From Anaerolineales bacterium (GTDB lineage Bacteria; Chloroflexota; Anaerolineae; 4572-78; J111), in the NCBI GenBank assembly GCA_020634855.1, contig JACKAU010000009.1, forward strand, positions 357,109 to 421,108: DNA of 64,000 bases, in the 5' to 3' direction. Position 1 is the first letter of the stretch. The number at the start of each line of letters is the position of its first letter. Below, in pieces: positions 9,113-17,917 of the stretch. The position numbers and the translations under genes are program-made. Under the pieces are notes generated by a model. That model was not told where the DNA came from, ran no database searches, and saw only the letters and a program-made list of their open reading frames with translations.

Positions 9113-9493
9113 TTAATCAGTAGCCAACTCTGAAAACACCTGCTTAGCAATAGCGATGGCGGAGTTGGCAGCCGGGACGCCGGCGTATACGGCCACTTGC
9201 AGCAGCACCTCTTTCACTTCGTCAGGTGTGACGCCGGTGTTTTGGGTGGCGCGGAGGTGCATCGCTAGTTCATGTTCTTTGCCCAGCGCCGCCAACAAGC
9301 CGATGGTCAACAAGTGGCGGGTGTGGCGATCCAACCCCGGCCGCGACCAAACCGCGCCCCAGGCCGTTTCGGTGATGAAGCGTTGAAAATCGGCATCGAA
9401 TTCGGTTTTGTTGGCCTCAGCGCGATCCACGTGGGCATCGCCCAACACCTCCCGCCGAATCTTCATTCCCTGTTCAAACTTTTGCTCAGACAT
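9113..9493 (-). CDS. pcaC: 4-carboxymuconolactone decarboxylase
   Basis: This is a 126-residue protein of the CMD/AhpD-like family with the pattern WGAVWSRPGLDRHTRHLLTI, and GVTPDEVKEVLLQ, typical of PcaC. It decarboxylates 4-carboxymuconolactone to the beta-ketoadipate enol-lactone. It is the first pca enzyme gene after the regulator. The next steps (pcaD, pcaIJ, pcaF) are not in this window. The length is normal for the stand-alone enzyme, not for a PcaCD fusion. Confidence 0.93.
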   Translation of the reverse strand: MSEQKFEQGMKIRREVLGDAHVDRAEANKTEFDADFQRFITETAWGAVWSRPGLDRHTRHLLTIGLLAALGKEHELAMHLRATQNTGVTPDEVKEVLLQVAVYAGVPAANSAIAIAKQVFSELATD

Positions 9494-9549
9494 TAGCCCC
9501 CATCACCTAACTAATTCATCATTCATTATTCATCATTCCGAATCCCCGC

Positions 9550-10275
9550 TCACGCCGCCACATTAGAAATCAGTTTTGCGCCCGGCACTTGATCGAGGAC
9601 AGATTGGTTTTTGAGGGCCGTTTTCAGCACGCGCAGCGTAAGGAGCGCGTGCTCTCGCGCCAGATATTCCGCCCGCAGCCCCTCTCGATTTTCGATGGCA
9701 TTGACAATGCCGCGATGCTGATCTTGCGCTACAAAAAATATCTTCCACGATTGACCGATTTCCGAAGTCGCAATCACAAAGGCATTGGGCGAGGCAAACG
9801 GTAGAGCCACGATCCGTTCCAGCATACGCTCGATCACAAAGCTGTCCGACAGGCCGAGGAGCTGCTGGTGAAAAATTTCGTTCAGCTCTAAGTAGGTCGC
9901 AATATCGTCGTTAGATAGCTCAGTTTGAGATAGTAAAGCGTCAATCTCAGCCACACAGGCTTTAATCCGGTTTAGCGCCGGTTCGCTGATCCCCCGCTCA
10001 GCCGCCCAGCGGGCCGCCATCCCTTCCAGCGTACCGCGCACTTCAATCGAGTCGCGAATGTCGTGTACCGTAAACTCTCGAACCACGTAGCCGCTGCCCG
10101 GCGCTTTCTCCAGCAGGCCCTCTTCGGCCAGCCGCGCCAAAGCAGCCCGAATCGGCGTGCGCGATACGCCTAAGCGGTCAACCAGGTTGACTTCGAGCAG
10201 CCGCTCGCCGGGCGCTATCTCACCGTTCAGGATGAGTTCTCTAAGACTAATCAATGTCTTGACTGTTTGTGACAT
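9550..10275 (-). CDS. GntR-family (FCD/FadR-type) transcriptional regulator
   Basis: This is a 241-residue regulator. Residues 1-75 form the winged helix (LVDRLGVSRTPIRAALARLA, then a GSGYVVREF wing). The rest is an all-helical FCD domain that binds small acids, often with a metal held by Asp and His residues. It is the first gene of the pca/liv block and runs in the same direction. GTATAC palindromes lie just upstream and over its promoter, matching the half-sites known for FCD-type GntR proteins. It is therefore the probable repressor of the whole block, released by a pathway acid. The inducer is not known. Confidence 0.88.
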   Translation of the reverse strand: MSQTVKTLISLRELILNGEIAPGERLLEVNLVDRLGVSRTPIRAALARLAEEGLLEKAPGSGYVVREFTVHDIRDSIEVRGTLEGMAARWAAERGISEPALNRIKACVAEIDALLSQTELSNDDIATYLELNEIFHQQLLGLSDSFVIERMLERIVALPFASPNAFVIATSEIGQSWKIFFVAQDQHRGIVNAIENREGLRAEYLAREHALLTLRVLKTALKNQSVLDQVPGAKLISNVAA

Positions 10276-10328
10276 GGTAGACTGTGAAATTTTGATTTGA
10301 TCGGGTTGAGGAAGCGTAACGTGATAAA

Positions 10329-10356
10329 AGTATACGCTATGTATACATATTTACAA
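10329..10356 (-). promoter_or_regulatory. Predicted promoter with overlapping GTATAC operators for the GntR/pca/liv block
   Basis: On the minus strand, TTGTAA (10356-10351) and TATACT (10334-10329) are separated by 16 bases, about 50 bases before the regulator start. The palindrome ATGTATACAT (10339-10348) lies in the spacer, and a second GTATAC (10330-10335) overlaps the -10 box. A repressor bound there would block polymerase. Confidence 0.6.
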
Positions 10357-10412
10357 AAAATCCCCTTATTGTTTAGTCGAACAAGGGAATTTGCCGCTGA
10401 TTTGCTTATTTG

Positions 10413-10420
10413 TGTATACA
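10413..10420. promoter_or_regulatory. Upstream TGTATACA palindrome, possible third operator
   Basis: TGTATACA lies about 65 bases upstream of the promoter and matches the two sites inside it. It could be an auxiliary GntR site. Evidence is sequence similarity only. Confidence 0.45.
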
Positions 10421-10525
10421 TGCACAAAGGAAGACAAAAACGAACTGGAGCGACAACGCTTGCTTGGTCAAGCCGATCAAAGCTCAGCTTTGATGCTCCA
10501 GCGCTTGATTTTTCCGGGACGTAGT

Positions 10526-12913
10526 CTATTGATAAGCCAAACTCTCCCGCACGCTAATCCGCGTCGCGCCTCGAGCGGGCAGGATGCTGGCGACGATGGA
10601 CAGCACCGTGATAATCGCCAGCCAGTATAGCATACCGACCGGCGAATATTTGTAGGTTAGCTCGCCGCCCATAATGGCCGACAAGCCATACGTCAGCAGC
10701 GATCCCGCCGGAATACTGAGCGGCAGGGCGATCAACCAACTGAGCCAGCCGAGCAGCAGCCCTTCGCCCACCAGCAACTTAAATATTTGCAGCGACGACG
10801 CGCCAATCGCCCGCATCACGCCGATCTCGCGGCGGCGCTCCAGCACGTTGATCGACAGCACCCCGCTCAGCGACACCCCCCCGACCACCGCGATGACGAC
10901 GGCCATCGCGGCCAATAGACTGGTGATAATCTGGATGCCGCCGCTGAGAATGTCCTCAGTGATTTTGTGGGCGGTGTCGGTGTCGTCGGCTTGGAGTTTG
11001 AGGCCGTTGGCTTCGTAGAATTGGCGCAGATCGGCGGCGACGGCGGCTTCGCTGTCGGCATCTTGATGGGCGGTTTGCACCCGCAGAATTGTGGCCCGGC
11101 CGACCTCACGGGTCTCCTTGAGCAGCGTATCGCGTGGTACGTGCGCCGCGTTTTCGTTAAAGACCTCAAACAGCAGGCCGACCACCTGCCAATGCGACTC
11201 CCGTTTGAGCGGGATGTCGAGCGTCACCCAATCGCCCACGCCCACACCGATTTTTTCGGCCAACTTCTGATTGAGCACCACCGCGTAGGTGTCGTCCGGC
11301 CTCAGCCAGCGACCGGCCCGCATTTGCGGCACATAGGTCTCGGTCGGTACGGGCAGCCCGCGAATGTTGGCCGAGACATCATCGTTGCTTTCCGGCCGGT
11401 CCATAGGGCGCAGCGTGCCGCTGGCGAAGCCCCACATCTCAACGCTGGTCACCTCCGGGTGAGCCAGCGCAATCTCCTCAACTGCCTCGATCCGCTCCTG
11501 ATCTTCCAAACTGAGAAAGACATTGGCTTTGAAGGTTTCAAATAAAACCTGCCCATAAGTATAAACCAGCGACGCCTGCGTGTTCATCACCATCATAAAT
11601 ACCAACCCACTGCCGACCAGCGTCAACTGAGTGATCGCCACCCGGCTCTTGTTGCGGAAGGTGTTGCTGATCATCAGCACCACACTGCGCGGCACTCGCT
11701 GCGCTTTGACCAGCACGCGATCGATAAATCCGGTTGCTCCGCCCAAGCCGTAGGTGCTGATCGCCTCACGAACGGTCATCCTTGCCCCAATCAAAATGGG
11801 GATGATCGCCACCAGCAGCGGCGATAGCACCGCCACGGCGGCTTGGATGAGCAGCACGTGCGGCAGAATAACAAAAGGCCCTGGTTCCATATTAAACAGC
11901 CGAACCAACACGATACGCAGCCCCTGCGCGCCGAGCGCGCCCAGTGGGACTGCCAGCAGCAGGGCCAGCAGTGCGTAGGCCATAACCTGCATAAAATAAG
12001 CGCTTAAAATATGCCAAAAGCTCGCGCCGACGGCCTTCATCATCCCAATCTGGTTGACCTGCTGGGCGATGATCGCCGTGATGGTGTTGTAAACCAGAAA
12101 CAGTCCCAGCACCAACGCCACCACCGACAGGCTGGTCAACAGGTAGAACACCCCATTGAGATCATCTTGGATAAAGTGCTCGTCTGGCGAGGTCGTGCGA
12201 TTGTCATTGGGCAGCGCCGCACCGACTTCATAATCTTGCTTCTCTAAGTGGGTCTGCATCCGGTCGGCCACGGCGACGGCGGCGTCCGGTTCGTATTCAG
12301 GCAGAAGGGCCAAGACGCGGTCGAAATTTGGTTCACCGGTCAGTTGGCCGAAGCGGTCGCGGGTAGTGTAGAAGGTCGGCGGACCGCCAAAGGACGAAGG
12401 CGCGACCATGGTGTTGTAGATGACGCCGCCGATCTCAACCGGGTATACCTTGTCGTCAATTTCCAGATAGACCGTATCGCCCACATCGATACCGTGGTCA
12501 CGCTCCACGGCCATCGTTTTGCGATGGGGCCACTCGCCCCGGTCCAGCGCAAATGTATTGATCGTTTGATCGTCGTAATCGGGTCGGGCCAGCAAATCGG
12601 CCGTTTGCCAGGGATCGTCGGCGCTGCGCCGCCATTTGATCCGTTCTTCCTGGCGGCCTTCCACGGTCTCGACCCCCGTCAGCCCCGCTAACGCCTCGAC
12701 CATCGTGTCGTCGATGGGTGGATCGACCCACAGGCCGATCATCGGCGGCGTGGTGCCGCGCCAGACGGTGGTGATATCGCGGCTGATGAACTCCAGCGCC
12801 CCCATCGTCGTGCCGATGGCAAACGCGCCAATCGCGATAATCAGCACCACCTGAAAGGTTCGCCCTTTGTTTTCCCAGACATCGTACCAGGTTTTGTGAC
12901 GAATAACACCCAT
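10526..12913 (-). CDS. FtsX/MacB-type ABC transporter permease, duplicated core
   Basis: This is a 795-residue membrane protein. It has one N-terminal membrane helix (residues about 20-40), an extracytoplasmic domain, a first FtsX-type three-helix block at about 255-400, and a fourth crossing near 420. A second extracytoplasmic domain and a second FtsX block with VLERRREIGVMRAIGAS follow at about 660-790. Such permeases work with a separate ATPase, usually LolD-like, in lipoprotein or peptide export or as a signal sensor. No ATPase gene lies next to it here, so the partner must be elsewhere. Its start is well placed after a GGAGAG site. The substrate is unknown. Confidence 0.88.
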   Translation of the reverse strand: MGVIRHKTWYDVWENKGRTFQVVLIIAIGAFAIGTTMGALEFISRDITTVWRGTTPPMIGLWVDPPIDDTMVEALAGLTGVETVEGRQEERIKWRRSADDPWQTADLLARPDYDDQTINTFALDRGEWPHRKTMAVERDHGIDVGDTVYLEIDDKVYPVEIGGVIYNTMVAPSSFGGPPTFYTTRDRFGQLTGEPNFDRVLALLPEYEPDAAVAVADRMQTHLEKQDYEVGAALPNDNRTTSPDEHFIQDDLNGVFYLLTSLSVVALVLGLFLVYNTITAIIAQQVNQIGMMKAVGASFWHILSAYFMQVMAYALLALLLAVPLGALGAQGLRIVLVRLFNMEPGPFVILPHVLLIQAAVAVLSPLLVAIIPILIGARMTVREAISTYGLGGATGFIDRVLVKAQRVPRSVVLMISNTFRNKSRVAITQLTLVGSGLVFMMVMNTQASLVYTYGQVLFETFKANVFLSLEDQERIEAVEEIALAHPEVTSVEMWGFASGTLRPMDRPESNDDVSANIRGLPVPTETYVPQMRAGRWLRPDDTYAVVLNQKLAEKIGVGVGDWVTLDIPLKRESHWQVVGLLFEVFNENAAHVPRDTLLKETREVGRATILRVQTAHQDADSEAAVAADLRQFYEANGLKLQADDTDTAHKITEDILSGGIQIITSLLAAMAVVIAVVGGVSLSGVLSINVLERRREIGVMRAIGASSLQIFKLLVGEGLLLGWLSWLIALPLSIPAGSLLTYGLSAIMGGELTYKYSPVGMLYWLAIITVLSIVASILPARGATRISVRESLAYQ

Positions 12914-13003
12914 TGTCCTGCTCTCCTATAACTGTCGGCAACCATTAACATCATTCACTACGTCGTTTGGCAGGTTAGGTTGCAAATCAAAGAGCAACCC
13001 CAC

Positions 13004-13102
13004 AAGACCTGTCAGGTTTTCGAGGGTATCGTTTGGTGTAAAGTATAGCCCTATCGTTCCTTCATTTCGCCCAATCGTATCTTGTAAAACCTGACAGGTC
13101 TT
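13004..13102. repeat. Inverted pair of exact 17-bp repeats
   Basis: AAGACCTGTCAGGTTTT (13004-13020) and AAAACCTGACAGGTCTT (13086-13102) are exact inverse complements separated by 65 bases, between two divergent genes. The same arm pair occurs at 2773-2872. Confidence 0.8.
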
Positions 13103-13151
13103 CGGTAGATAAATTGAATTGTCGCACCAAACCCATATAATAACGCCTACG

Positions 13152-15731
13152 ATGATGCCTACGCCTACACCCTCAGCCGCCAAACTTCATAACTTCCCCC
13201 GTCAGGCGACGCCGTTTATCGGCCGGATGGGGGAAGTGGCCGAGATTGCCGACCGGCTGGCTGATCCGGCCTGCCGTCTGCTGACGCTGACCGGGCCGGG
13301 CGGCATCGGCAAGACGCGGTTGTCGATCGAGGCAGCGGCGGCCATCGCCGCGACTTTCGCGCACGGCAGTTGGTTTGTGCCGCTCCAGCCGGTGCAGTCG
13401 CTGGAGTTTTTGGCGCCGGCCGTGGCCGACGCGCTCAACGTTTCGCTGTCGGGCCAGGCCGAGCCGGTGGTTCAACTGCTCGATTATCTGTTTGATCGGG
13501 AACTGCTGCTGGTACTCGATAACTTTGAGCATTTGCTGGCCCCGGCTGATGAACAGGGCGGCAGCGGCGTCGATCTGTTGGCCCACATTCTGGAGTCGGC
13601 GCCGGGAGTCAAGCTGTTGGTTTCGTCGCGGGAGGTGTTGAACTTGCAAGAGGAGTGGCTGTACGCCGTGCCGGGGTTGCCCTTTCCTCGCGAAAACGCT
13701 CCGGTGGAAACGGCCGCCGATTACGGGGCGGTCCAACTTTTCATCGACCGGACGCAGCGGGTGCGGCGTGATTTCGTCCCGGCCGAGGAACTGGCCGAGA
13801 TCATCGATATTTGCCGGCTGGTGGCGGGCGCGCCGTTGGCTATCGAGATGGCCGCGGCTTGGACCAAATCGCTTAGCTGCCGGAGCATCGCCGCCGAAAT
13901 TCAGCGCAACATCGACTTCCTGGCCAGCAATCTGCGCAACATTCCCGACCGGCAGCGCAGTATTCGGGCCGTGTTTGAGCAGTCGTGGCAGCGGCTGACG
14001 GATTTGGAGCGCGCCGTGTTCAAGCGGCTGTCGGTCTTTCACGGCAGCTTTCGGCGCGAGGCCGCCGAGCGCGTGGCCGGGGCGTCTTTGACGACGCTGT
14101 CGGCGTTGGTCGATAAATCGCTGCTGCGAGCCGAGCCAACCGGTCGCTATCAGGTCCACGAACTGCTGCGCCAGTACGCCGCCGAGCAGTTGGTGCTATC
14201 ACCTGATGATGTGGCGCGGGTGTATGATCGCCATTGTGACTATTATTGTGACCTGCTTAGCCAGCAGCGGGCCAACTTTGACGGCAGCGGGCAACTTCAG
14301 GCGATGACCCTACTCAAGCCGGAGTTAGAAAATATTCGGGCGGCCTGGCAGTGGGCGGTTGAACTGGCGCAGGTGGATCAGCTTCACCAAGCGGCCTATT
14401 CCCTCGATTTGTTCTACCAATTTCAAAGCCGCTATTTGGAGGGCGCCAACGCCATCGCCAAAGCCATCGACCGGCTGGAGGCGCTGCCGCCGACAGAAGC
14501 CATCGATCTGGCCCTGGTGCAGCTCCACGTTATTTTAGGTTGGCTTCATATCCGGTTGGGCCAGTTCGATGCGGCTGAAACGAACTTTGATCGCTGCTAC
14601 AGCTTGCTCGTGGTAAACAGCCTGCCGGCCTCACCGGGGATGGGCACTCACCCCCTCGGCGGCAAGGCGGTTTTGGCCGTCATTCGCGGCGACTATACCG
14701 AGGCGCGGCGGCTGGCCGATGAGACACTGAAAGCCGGCGAAGCGCAAGGCGACGCCGCCAGCCTGGCCTTTGCCTGCTATGCGCTCACCAGCGTGACCCT
14801 GGCCCGGGGTCAGTATGAAGCGGCGCAGCAGTACGCCCGGCGCGCCTACGAAGCGGCCAAAGCCGAGGATAATCGCTGGTTTATGGCCTACTGCCTGATC
14901 GATTTAGGCAAAGTGGCGGCGGCGTTGGGCGATGGGGCGGCGGCCAAAAGCCATTTTGAAGCCAGCTATGCCATTCGCCAGGACTTTGACGACCCCGAAG
15001 GTATGGCCATCGCCTTGAACCATCTGGCCAAATTAGCCGCCGATCAACACGATCCCCCAACCGCGCAGCGATTGTACGGCCAGGCGCTGGCTCTTTACCG
15101 CCAGATCAATGATCGGGGCGGACGGGCCACCGCGCTGAAGGGCTTGGGCAGCGCATTGAGCGCTCAGGGCGACTATCAAGCCGCTTATGAATATTTTCAG
15201 CAGGCGCTGGAGATGACGACCGATATGCAGTACACCCCGCTAACTCTGTCGATCCTGTCGGATGTGAGCCACCTGCTGTGGCAGGCCGGCCAAAAGGAGC
15301 GCAGCCTCGAACTGCTGGCGCTGGCCGCTCATCATCCCGCCGCCGATCACGAAACCAAATCCGCCGCCCAACAGCGGTTGAGCCGACACCAGACTCACAT
15401 TTCTGTACCACTCCCGGCCGAGACCAACGACCTCGATTCCATCATCGCCGGGCTGCTGGCCGAACCCAAGCTGGCCGTTACGCCGGAAACGACCTCCGTC
15501 ACCTCGGACTCCACCCACCCCACCTCGCCCGAATTGATCGAACAGCTCACCCCCCGCGAGTTGGAAGTCCTCCAACTCATCGCCGAAGGCCAAACCAACC
15601 AGCAGATCGCCGAGACGCTGATCATCTCCGTCGGCACGGTCAAGTCGTACACCAGCCAAATTTACGGCAAGCTGGCCGTCAACAACCGTACCCAGGCCGT
15701 CGCCAGGGGGCGGGAACTAAAGTTGTTGTAG
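13152..15731 (+). CDS. Large LuxR-family regulator with NB-ARC/AAA ATPase and TPR domains
   Basis: This protein of about 859 residues begins NFPRQATPFIGRMGE, the usual start of this signalling-ATPase class. The Walker A is GPGGIGKTR and the Walker B is LLLVLDNFEHLL (residues about 40-130), followed by a winged helix. TPR-like repeats occupy about 390-740. The C-terminal LuxR helix-turn-helix is LTPRELEVLQLIAEGQTNQQ to the end. In such proteins ATP and ligand state govern oligomerisation and DNA binding. The start is uncertain: tandem ATGs at 13152/13155 were chosen, while a TTG at 13119 is in frame. No cognate target is evident. It faces away from the permease gene and towards the formamidase gene. 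Confidence 0.9.
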   Translation: MMPTPTPSAAKLHNFPRQATPFIGRMGEVAEIADRLADPACRLLTLTGPGGIGKTRLSIEAAAAIAATFAHGSWFVPLQPVQSLEFLAPAVADALNVSLSGQAEPVVQLLDYLFDRELLLVLDNFEHLLAPADEQGGSGVDLLAHILESAPGVKLLVSSREVLNLQEEWLYAVPGLPFPRENAPVETAADYGAVQLFIDRTQRVRRDFVPAEELAEIIDICRLVAGAPLAIEMAAAWTKSLSCRSIAAEIQRNIDFLASNLRNIPDRQRSIRAVFEQSWQRLTDLERAVFKRLSVFHGSFRREAAERVAGASLTTLSALVDKSLLRAEPTGRYQVHELLRQYAAEQLVLSPDDVARVYDRHCDYYCDLLSQQRANFDGSGQLQAMTLLKPELENIRAAWQWAVELAQVDQLHQAAYSLDLFYQFQSRYLEGANAIAKAIDRLEALPPTEAIDLALVQLHVILGWLHIRLGQFDAAETNFDRCYSLLVVNSLPASPGMGTHPLGGKAVLAVIRGDYTEARRLADETLKAGEAQGDAASLAFACYALTSVTLARGQYEAAQQYARRAYEAAKAEDNRWFMAYCLIDLGKVAAALGDGAAAKSHFEASYAIRQDFDDPEGMAIALNHLAKLAADQHDPPTAQRLYGQALALYRQINDRGGRATALKGLGSALSAQGDYQAAYEYFQQALEMTTDMQYTPLTLSILSDVSHLLWQAGQKERSLELLALAAHHPAADHETKSAAQQRLSRHQTHISVPLPAETNDLDSIIAGLLAEPKLAVTPETTSVTSDSTHPTSPELIEQLTPRELEVLQLIAEGQTNQQIAETLIISVGTVKSYTSQIYGKLAVNNRTQAVARGRELKLL

Positions 15732-15737
15732 ACCCCC

Positions 15738-17087
15738 TCATCCCCCAATGCCATATTGATCTTGCACAAACGGCAGCAAGCCACGCTGTTCGAGTCGATC
15801 CAGCGGGGCGCGGAACGTCACCTGAACCACGCCGGGATGGCGGCCGATTTCGATAGCGCCGGTGATGGTGGCCCGGTTCTTGACTTCCGGGACGGTCATC
15901 CCCAGCAGCTCGGCGGCCCGTTCGAGGCCGTTGTCGGTGGCGGCGTTGAGATCGGGACCGGTGCCGATGACGGAGATGGGCGCAGACGCCTCGATCTGCG
16001 GTACGCCCCAGGCGTGGGCGATCTTTTCGGCTTTGGCTTCCTCTTCCGCCGACAGCGGCCGGGCCAGATACGGCAGATCATCCAGGACCGGGAACAACAG
16101 CGGCCCGTCGATATTCAGCCCTTTGAGCAGATGCACTTGCAGCGTAACCGTACCGGAGACATCGCAGGTATGGCCGGCAATCTCGCCGTCGCCTTGCAGG
16201 GCGTGCATATCGCCCAGGTAGACGCCGCCGCCGGGCGCTTTGACCGGGCAGATCAGAATAGCGCCGGCCCGCACGGCATCGATATCCATGTGGCCGTCGG
16301 TGCGATGCTGCTGAAGCTGTTCGGCGGTGAGGGCGTATTCGTGCGGCGCGCCGATCAGGAACGAGCCAAAATCGCCGGCATTGTGCGAGTCAGGGATGGG
16401 CATGGACGGGGTGGTGCCCAACTGCCCCATAAACGGCCGCAGGCGAGCGACCAGTCCCACCAGGTCGTGCGGCGCAAAGGTGAGAATGGGATTTTGGATG
16501 GAGTTTTCGGGCAGGGCGGCGTATTTTTTGGCCTGATGGGCAATGTCTTCGGCCGCGGCTTGATTTAGGGTGAGGCCGACTGACCGATTATCGTCAAAGG
16601 CAATCGTATAGCCGTTGGTAAAGGTGAACGGCGTGGCATCGGCCCCGCAGTTGTCACAGCGGATGGCCGTTTGGCCGATGCCTTCGACGTGGGTCTTGGG
16701 ATACAAGGTGTTACATTCGGGGCAGCGACCGGCCACGTAGGGATCGCCCAGGAAGCGGCCCGGCGGCGATTGATCGTTGCCGGAGGCCGTGGCCAGCGAC
16801 GTGACCGTAATCTCTTTAATGCGAATGGCAATGGCATCGCCCACTTCGGCCCCGGCCACGGCGACCGGCCGGGTGACTTCGTGCCCGCCCCGAATTTCCG
16901 GCGTAATCATCGGCCCCCAACAGCCCGGCGCGGTATTGGCCACAATGTGGCCGCCGTCGCGAACCGGGCCTAACATGGGCCGGCTGGGATCGAGAATGCC
17001 GTCGATAAATTGATCGACAAAGACGGTTTCGTGTCCAACTTGGTCTTTACTTTCAACCTTGCTTTCTACTTCCAATTGCATCGCCAT
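15738..17087 (-). CDS. Acetamidase/formamidase family protein with inserted zinc ribbon
   Basis: This is a 449-residue FmdA/AmdA-family amidohydrolase, expected to hydrolyse formamide or acetamide to ammonia and the acid. The family core is clear: GPVRDGGHIVANTAPGC, GGHEVTRPVAVAGAEVGD, SHNAGDF, and GVYLGDMHALQGDGE. An unusual feature is an insert at about residues 120-150 with CPEC and, some 20 residues on, CDNC, which reads as a zinc ribbon. A GGAGA site lies a few bases before the ATG. The MoaD-like gene upstream has the same orientation. The true substrate is uncertain. Confidence 0.88.
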   Translation of the reverse strand: MAMQLEVESKVESKDQVGHETVFVDQFIDGILDPSRPMLGPVRDGGHIVANTAPGCWGPMITPEIRGGHEVTRPVAVAGAEVGDAIAIRIKEITVTSLATASGNDQSPPGRFLGDPYVAGRCPECNTLYPKTHVEGIGQTAIRCDNCGADATPFTFTNGYTIAFDDNRSVGLTLNQAAAEDIAHQAKKYAALPENSIQNPILTFAPHDLVGLVARLRPFMGQLGTTPSMPIPDSHNAGDFGSFLIGAPHEYALTAEQLQQHRTDGHMDIDAVRAGAILICPVKAPGGGVYLGDMHALQGDGEIAGHTCDVSGTVTLQVHLLKGLNIDGPLLFPVLDDLPYLARPLSAEEEAKAEKIAHAWGVPQIEASAPISVIGTGPDLNAATDNGLERAAELLGMTVPEVKNRATITGAIEIGRHPGVVQVTFRAPLDRLEQRGLLPFVQDQYGIGG

Positions 17088-17159
17088 AATGAATTTCTCC
17101 TGTATTATTATTTTTTTATTTTGACAATTATTTTGTGGTCGGCGTCCTCTAGGGCGAAA

Positions 17160-17285
17160 TAAGGCTGAGGCTAAGGCGAAGGCTAAGGTAAAAAAGCGCC
17201 TATTTTATCCATTCTCTATCAATCCCATCTTACGGACTCAGTGCCGGGTAATCGGTTCTTAGCCTCAGCCTTAGCCTTAGCCTGT
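17160..17285. repeat. Inverted repeat made of GGCTAA/GGCTGA hexamers
   Basis: The left arm (about 17160-17187) consists of AGGCTGAGGCTAAGGCG then AAGGCTAAGG. The right arm (about 17258-17283) is its approximate reverse complement. They are separated by about 70 bases in the gap between the MoaD-like and formamidase genes and could form a long hairpin. Confidence 0.65.
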
Positions 17286-17314
17286 TGAAGGAGCCGGCCA
17301 TTTACTACCGAGTC

Positions 17315-17581
17315 TTACTTCCCCCCGGCCACCGGCAGCAGCAGCGCCACTTCCTGACCTTCGGCCAGCGGCTGAGCCGGCGAGGCATGCCGGCCGGACA
17401 CGATTGGAATAGCAATATTCAGTTTAGAGGTTAAGGGTGGATACTGTTCGCGCAGGTGAGCCACCAGGTCGGCCACGGTCGCATCGGCGACTAACGTTAC
17501 CGCCAGGCGCGAGTTGCCGGACGCCGGAGCCAGACCGGCCCCCAGGCGAACCCGGACCGTCATAGAGTTTGTGTCAGCCAT
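17315..17581 (-). CDS. MoaD/ThiS-like beta-grasp sulfur carrier protein
   Basis: This is an 88-residue protein with the ubiquitin-like beta-grasp pattern of MoaD/ThiS: VRVRLGAGLA at the start, a central VADLVAHLREQYPPL helix, and LAEGQEVALLLPVAGG at the end. MoaD and ThiS are activated at a C-terminal Gly-Gly and carry sulfur as a thiocarboxylate for molybdopterin or thiamin synthesis. Here the chain ends GGK, one residue beyond the diglycine, so the Lys would have to be removed or the protein has another use. It lies upstream of and in line with the formamidase gene. The ribosome binding site is weak. Confidence 0.75.
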   Translation of the reverse strand: MADTNSMTVRVRLGAGLAPASGNSRLAVTLVADATVADLVAHLREQYPPLTSKLNIAIPIVSGRHASPAQPLAEGQEVALLLPVAGGK

Positions 17582-17917
17582 ATATAACCAGCCTATTCGA
17601 GCGCATAAACCCGACCGGCGTAGGGAAGTGGCATAAAATCGATCAGGATCTTTTCCGATACAGCGGTCGATGCCGGGAGTAAAGAGGGGTGTAACCTTGT
17701 ACGTGACGTACTATACCAAAAGCGGGGTGGGCTGTCAAAAGCGTAACGGGGTGAAATCGGAACCGAAATGGGGATGCCGATTAACGCCGGTAATCGCAGA
17801 CAAAAACCTATTCCTTGTGGTATAGTGTGTTTATGAAACCTCTACGATTCATCGGGTCTCGTCCCTCGACCCCATCCTACGCCCTCGGTGTCGAAATGCC
17901 GGGCCGTCGAGCATAGA
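17582..17917. other. Intergenic, no gene recognised
   Basis: This non-coding stretch lies between the MoaD-like start and the 41-bp array. It presumably contains the MoaD-like promoter. No clear hexamer pair or hairpin was seen. Confidence 0.5.

Noticed and set aside
13173..14159. Long minus-strand frame opposite the LuxR regulator
   Set aside because: It is antisense to the Walker and winged-helix region of the regulator and has no family features.
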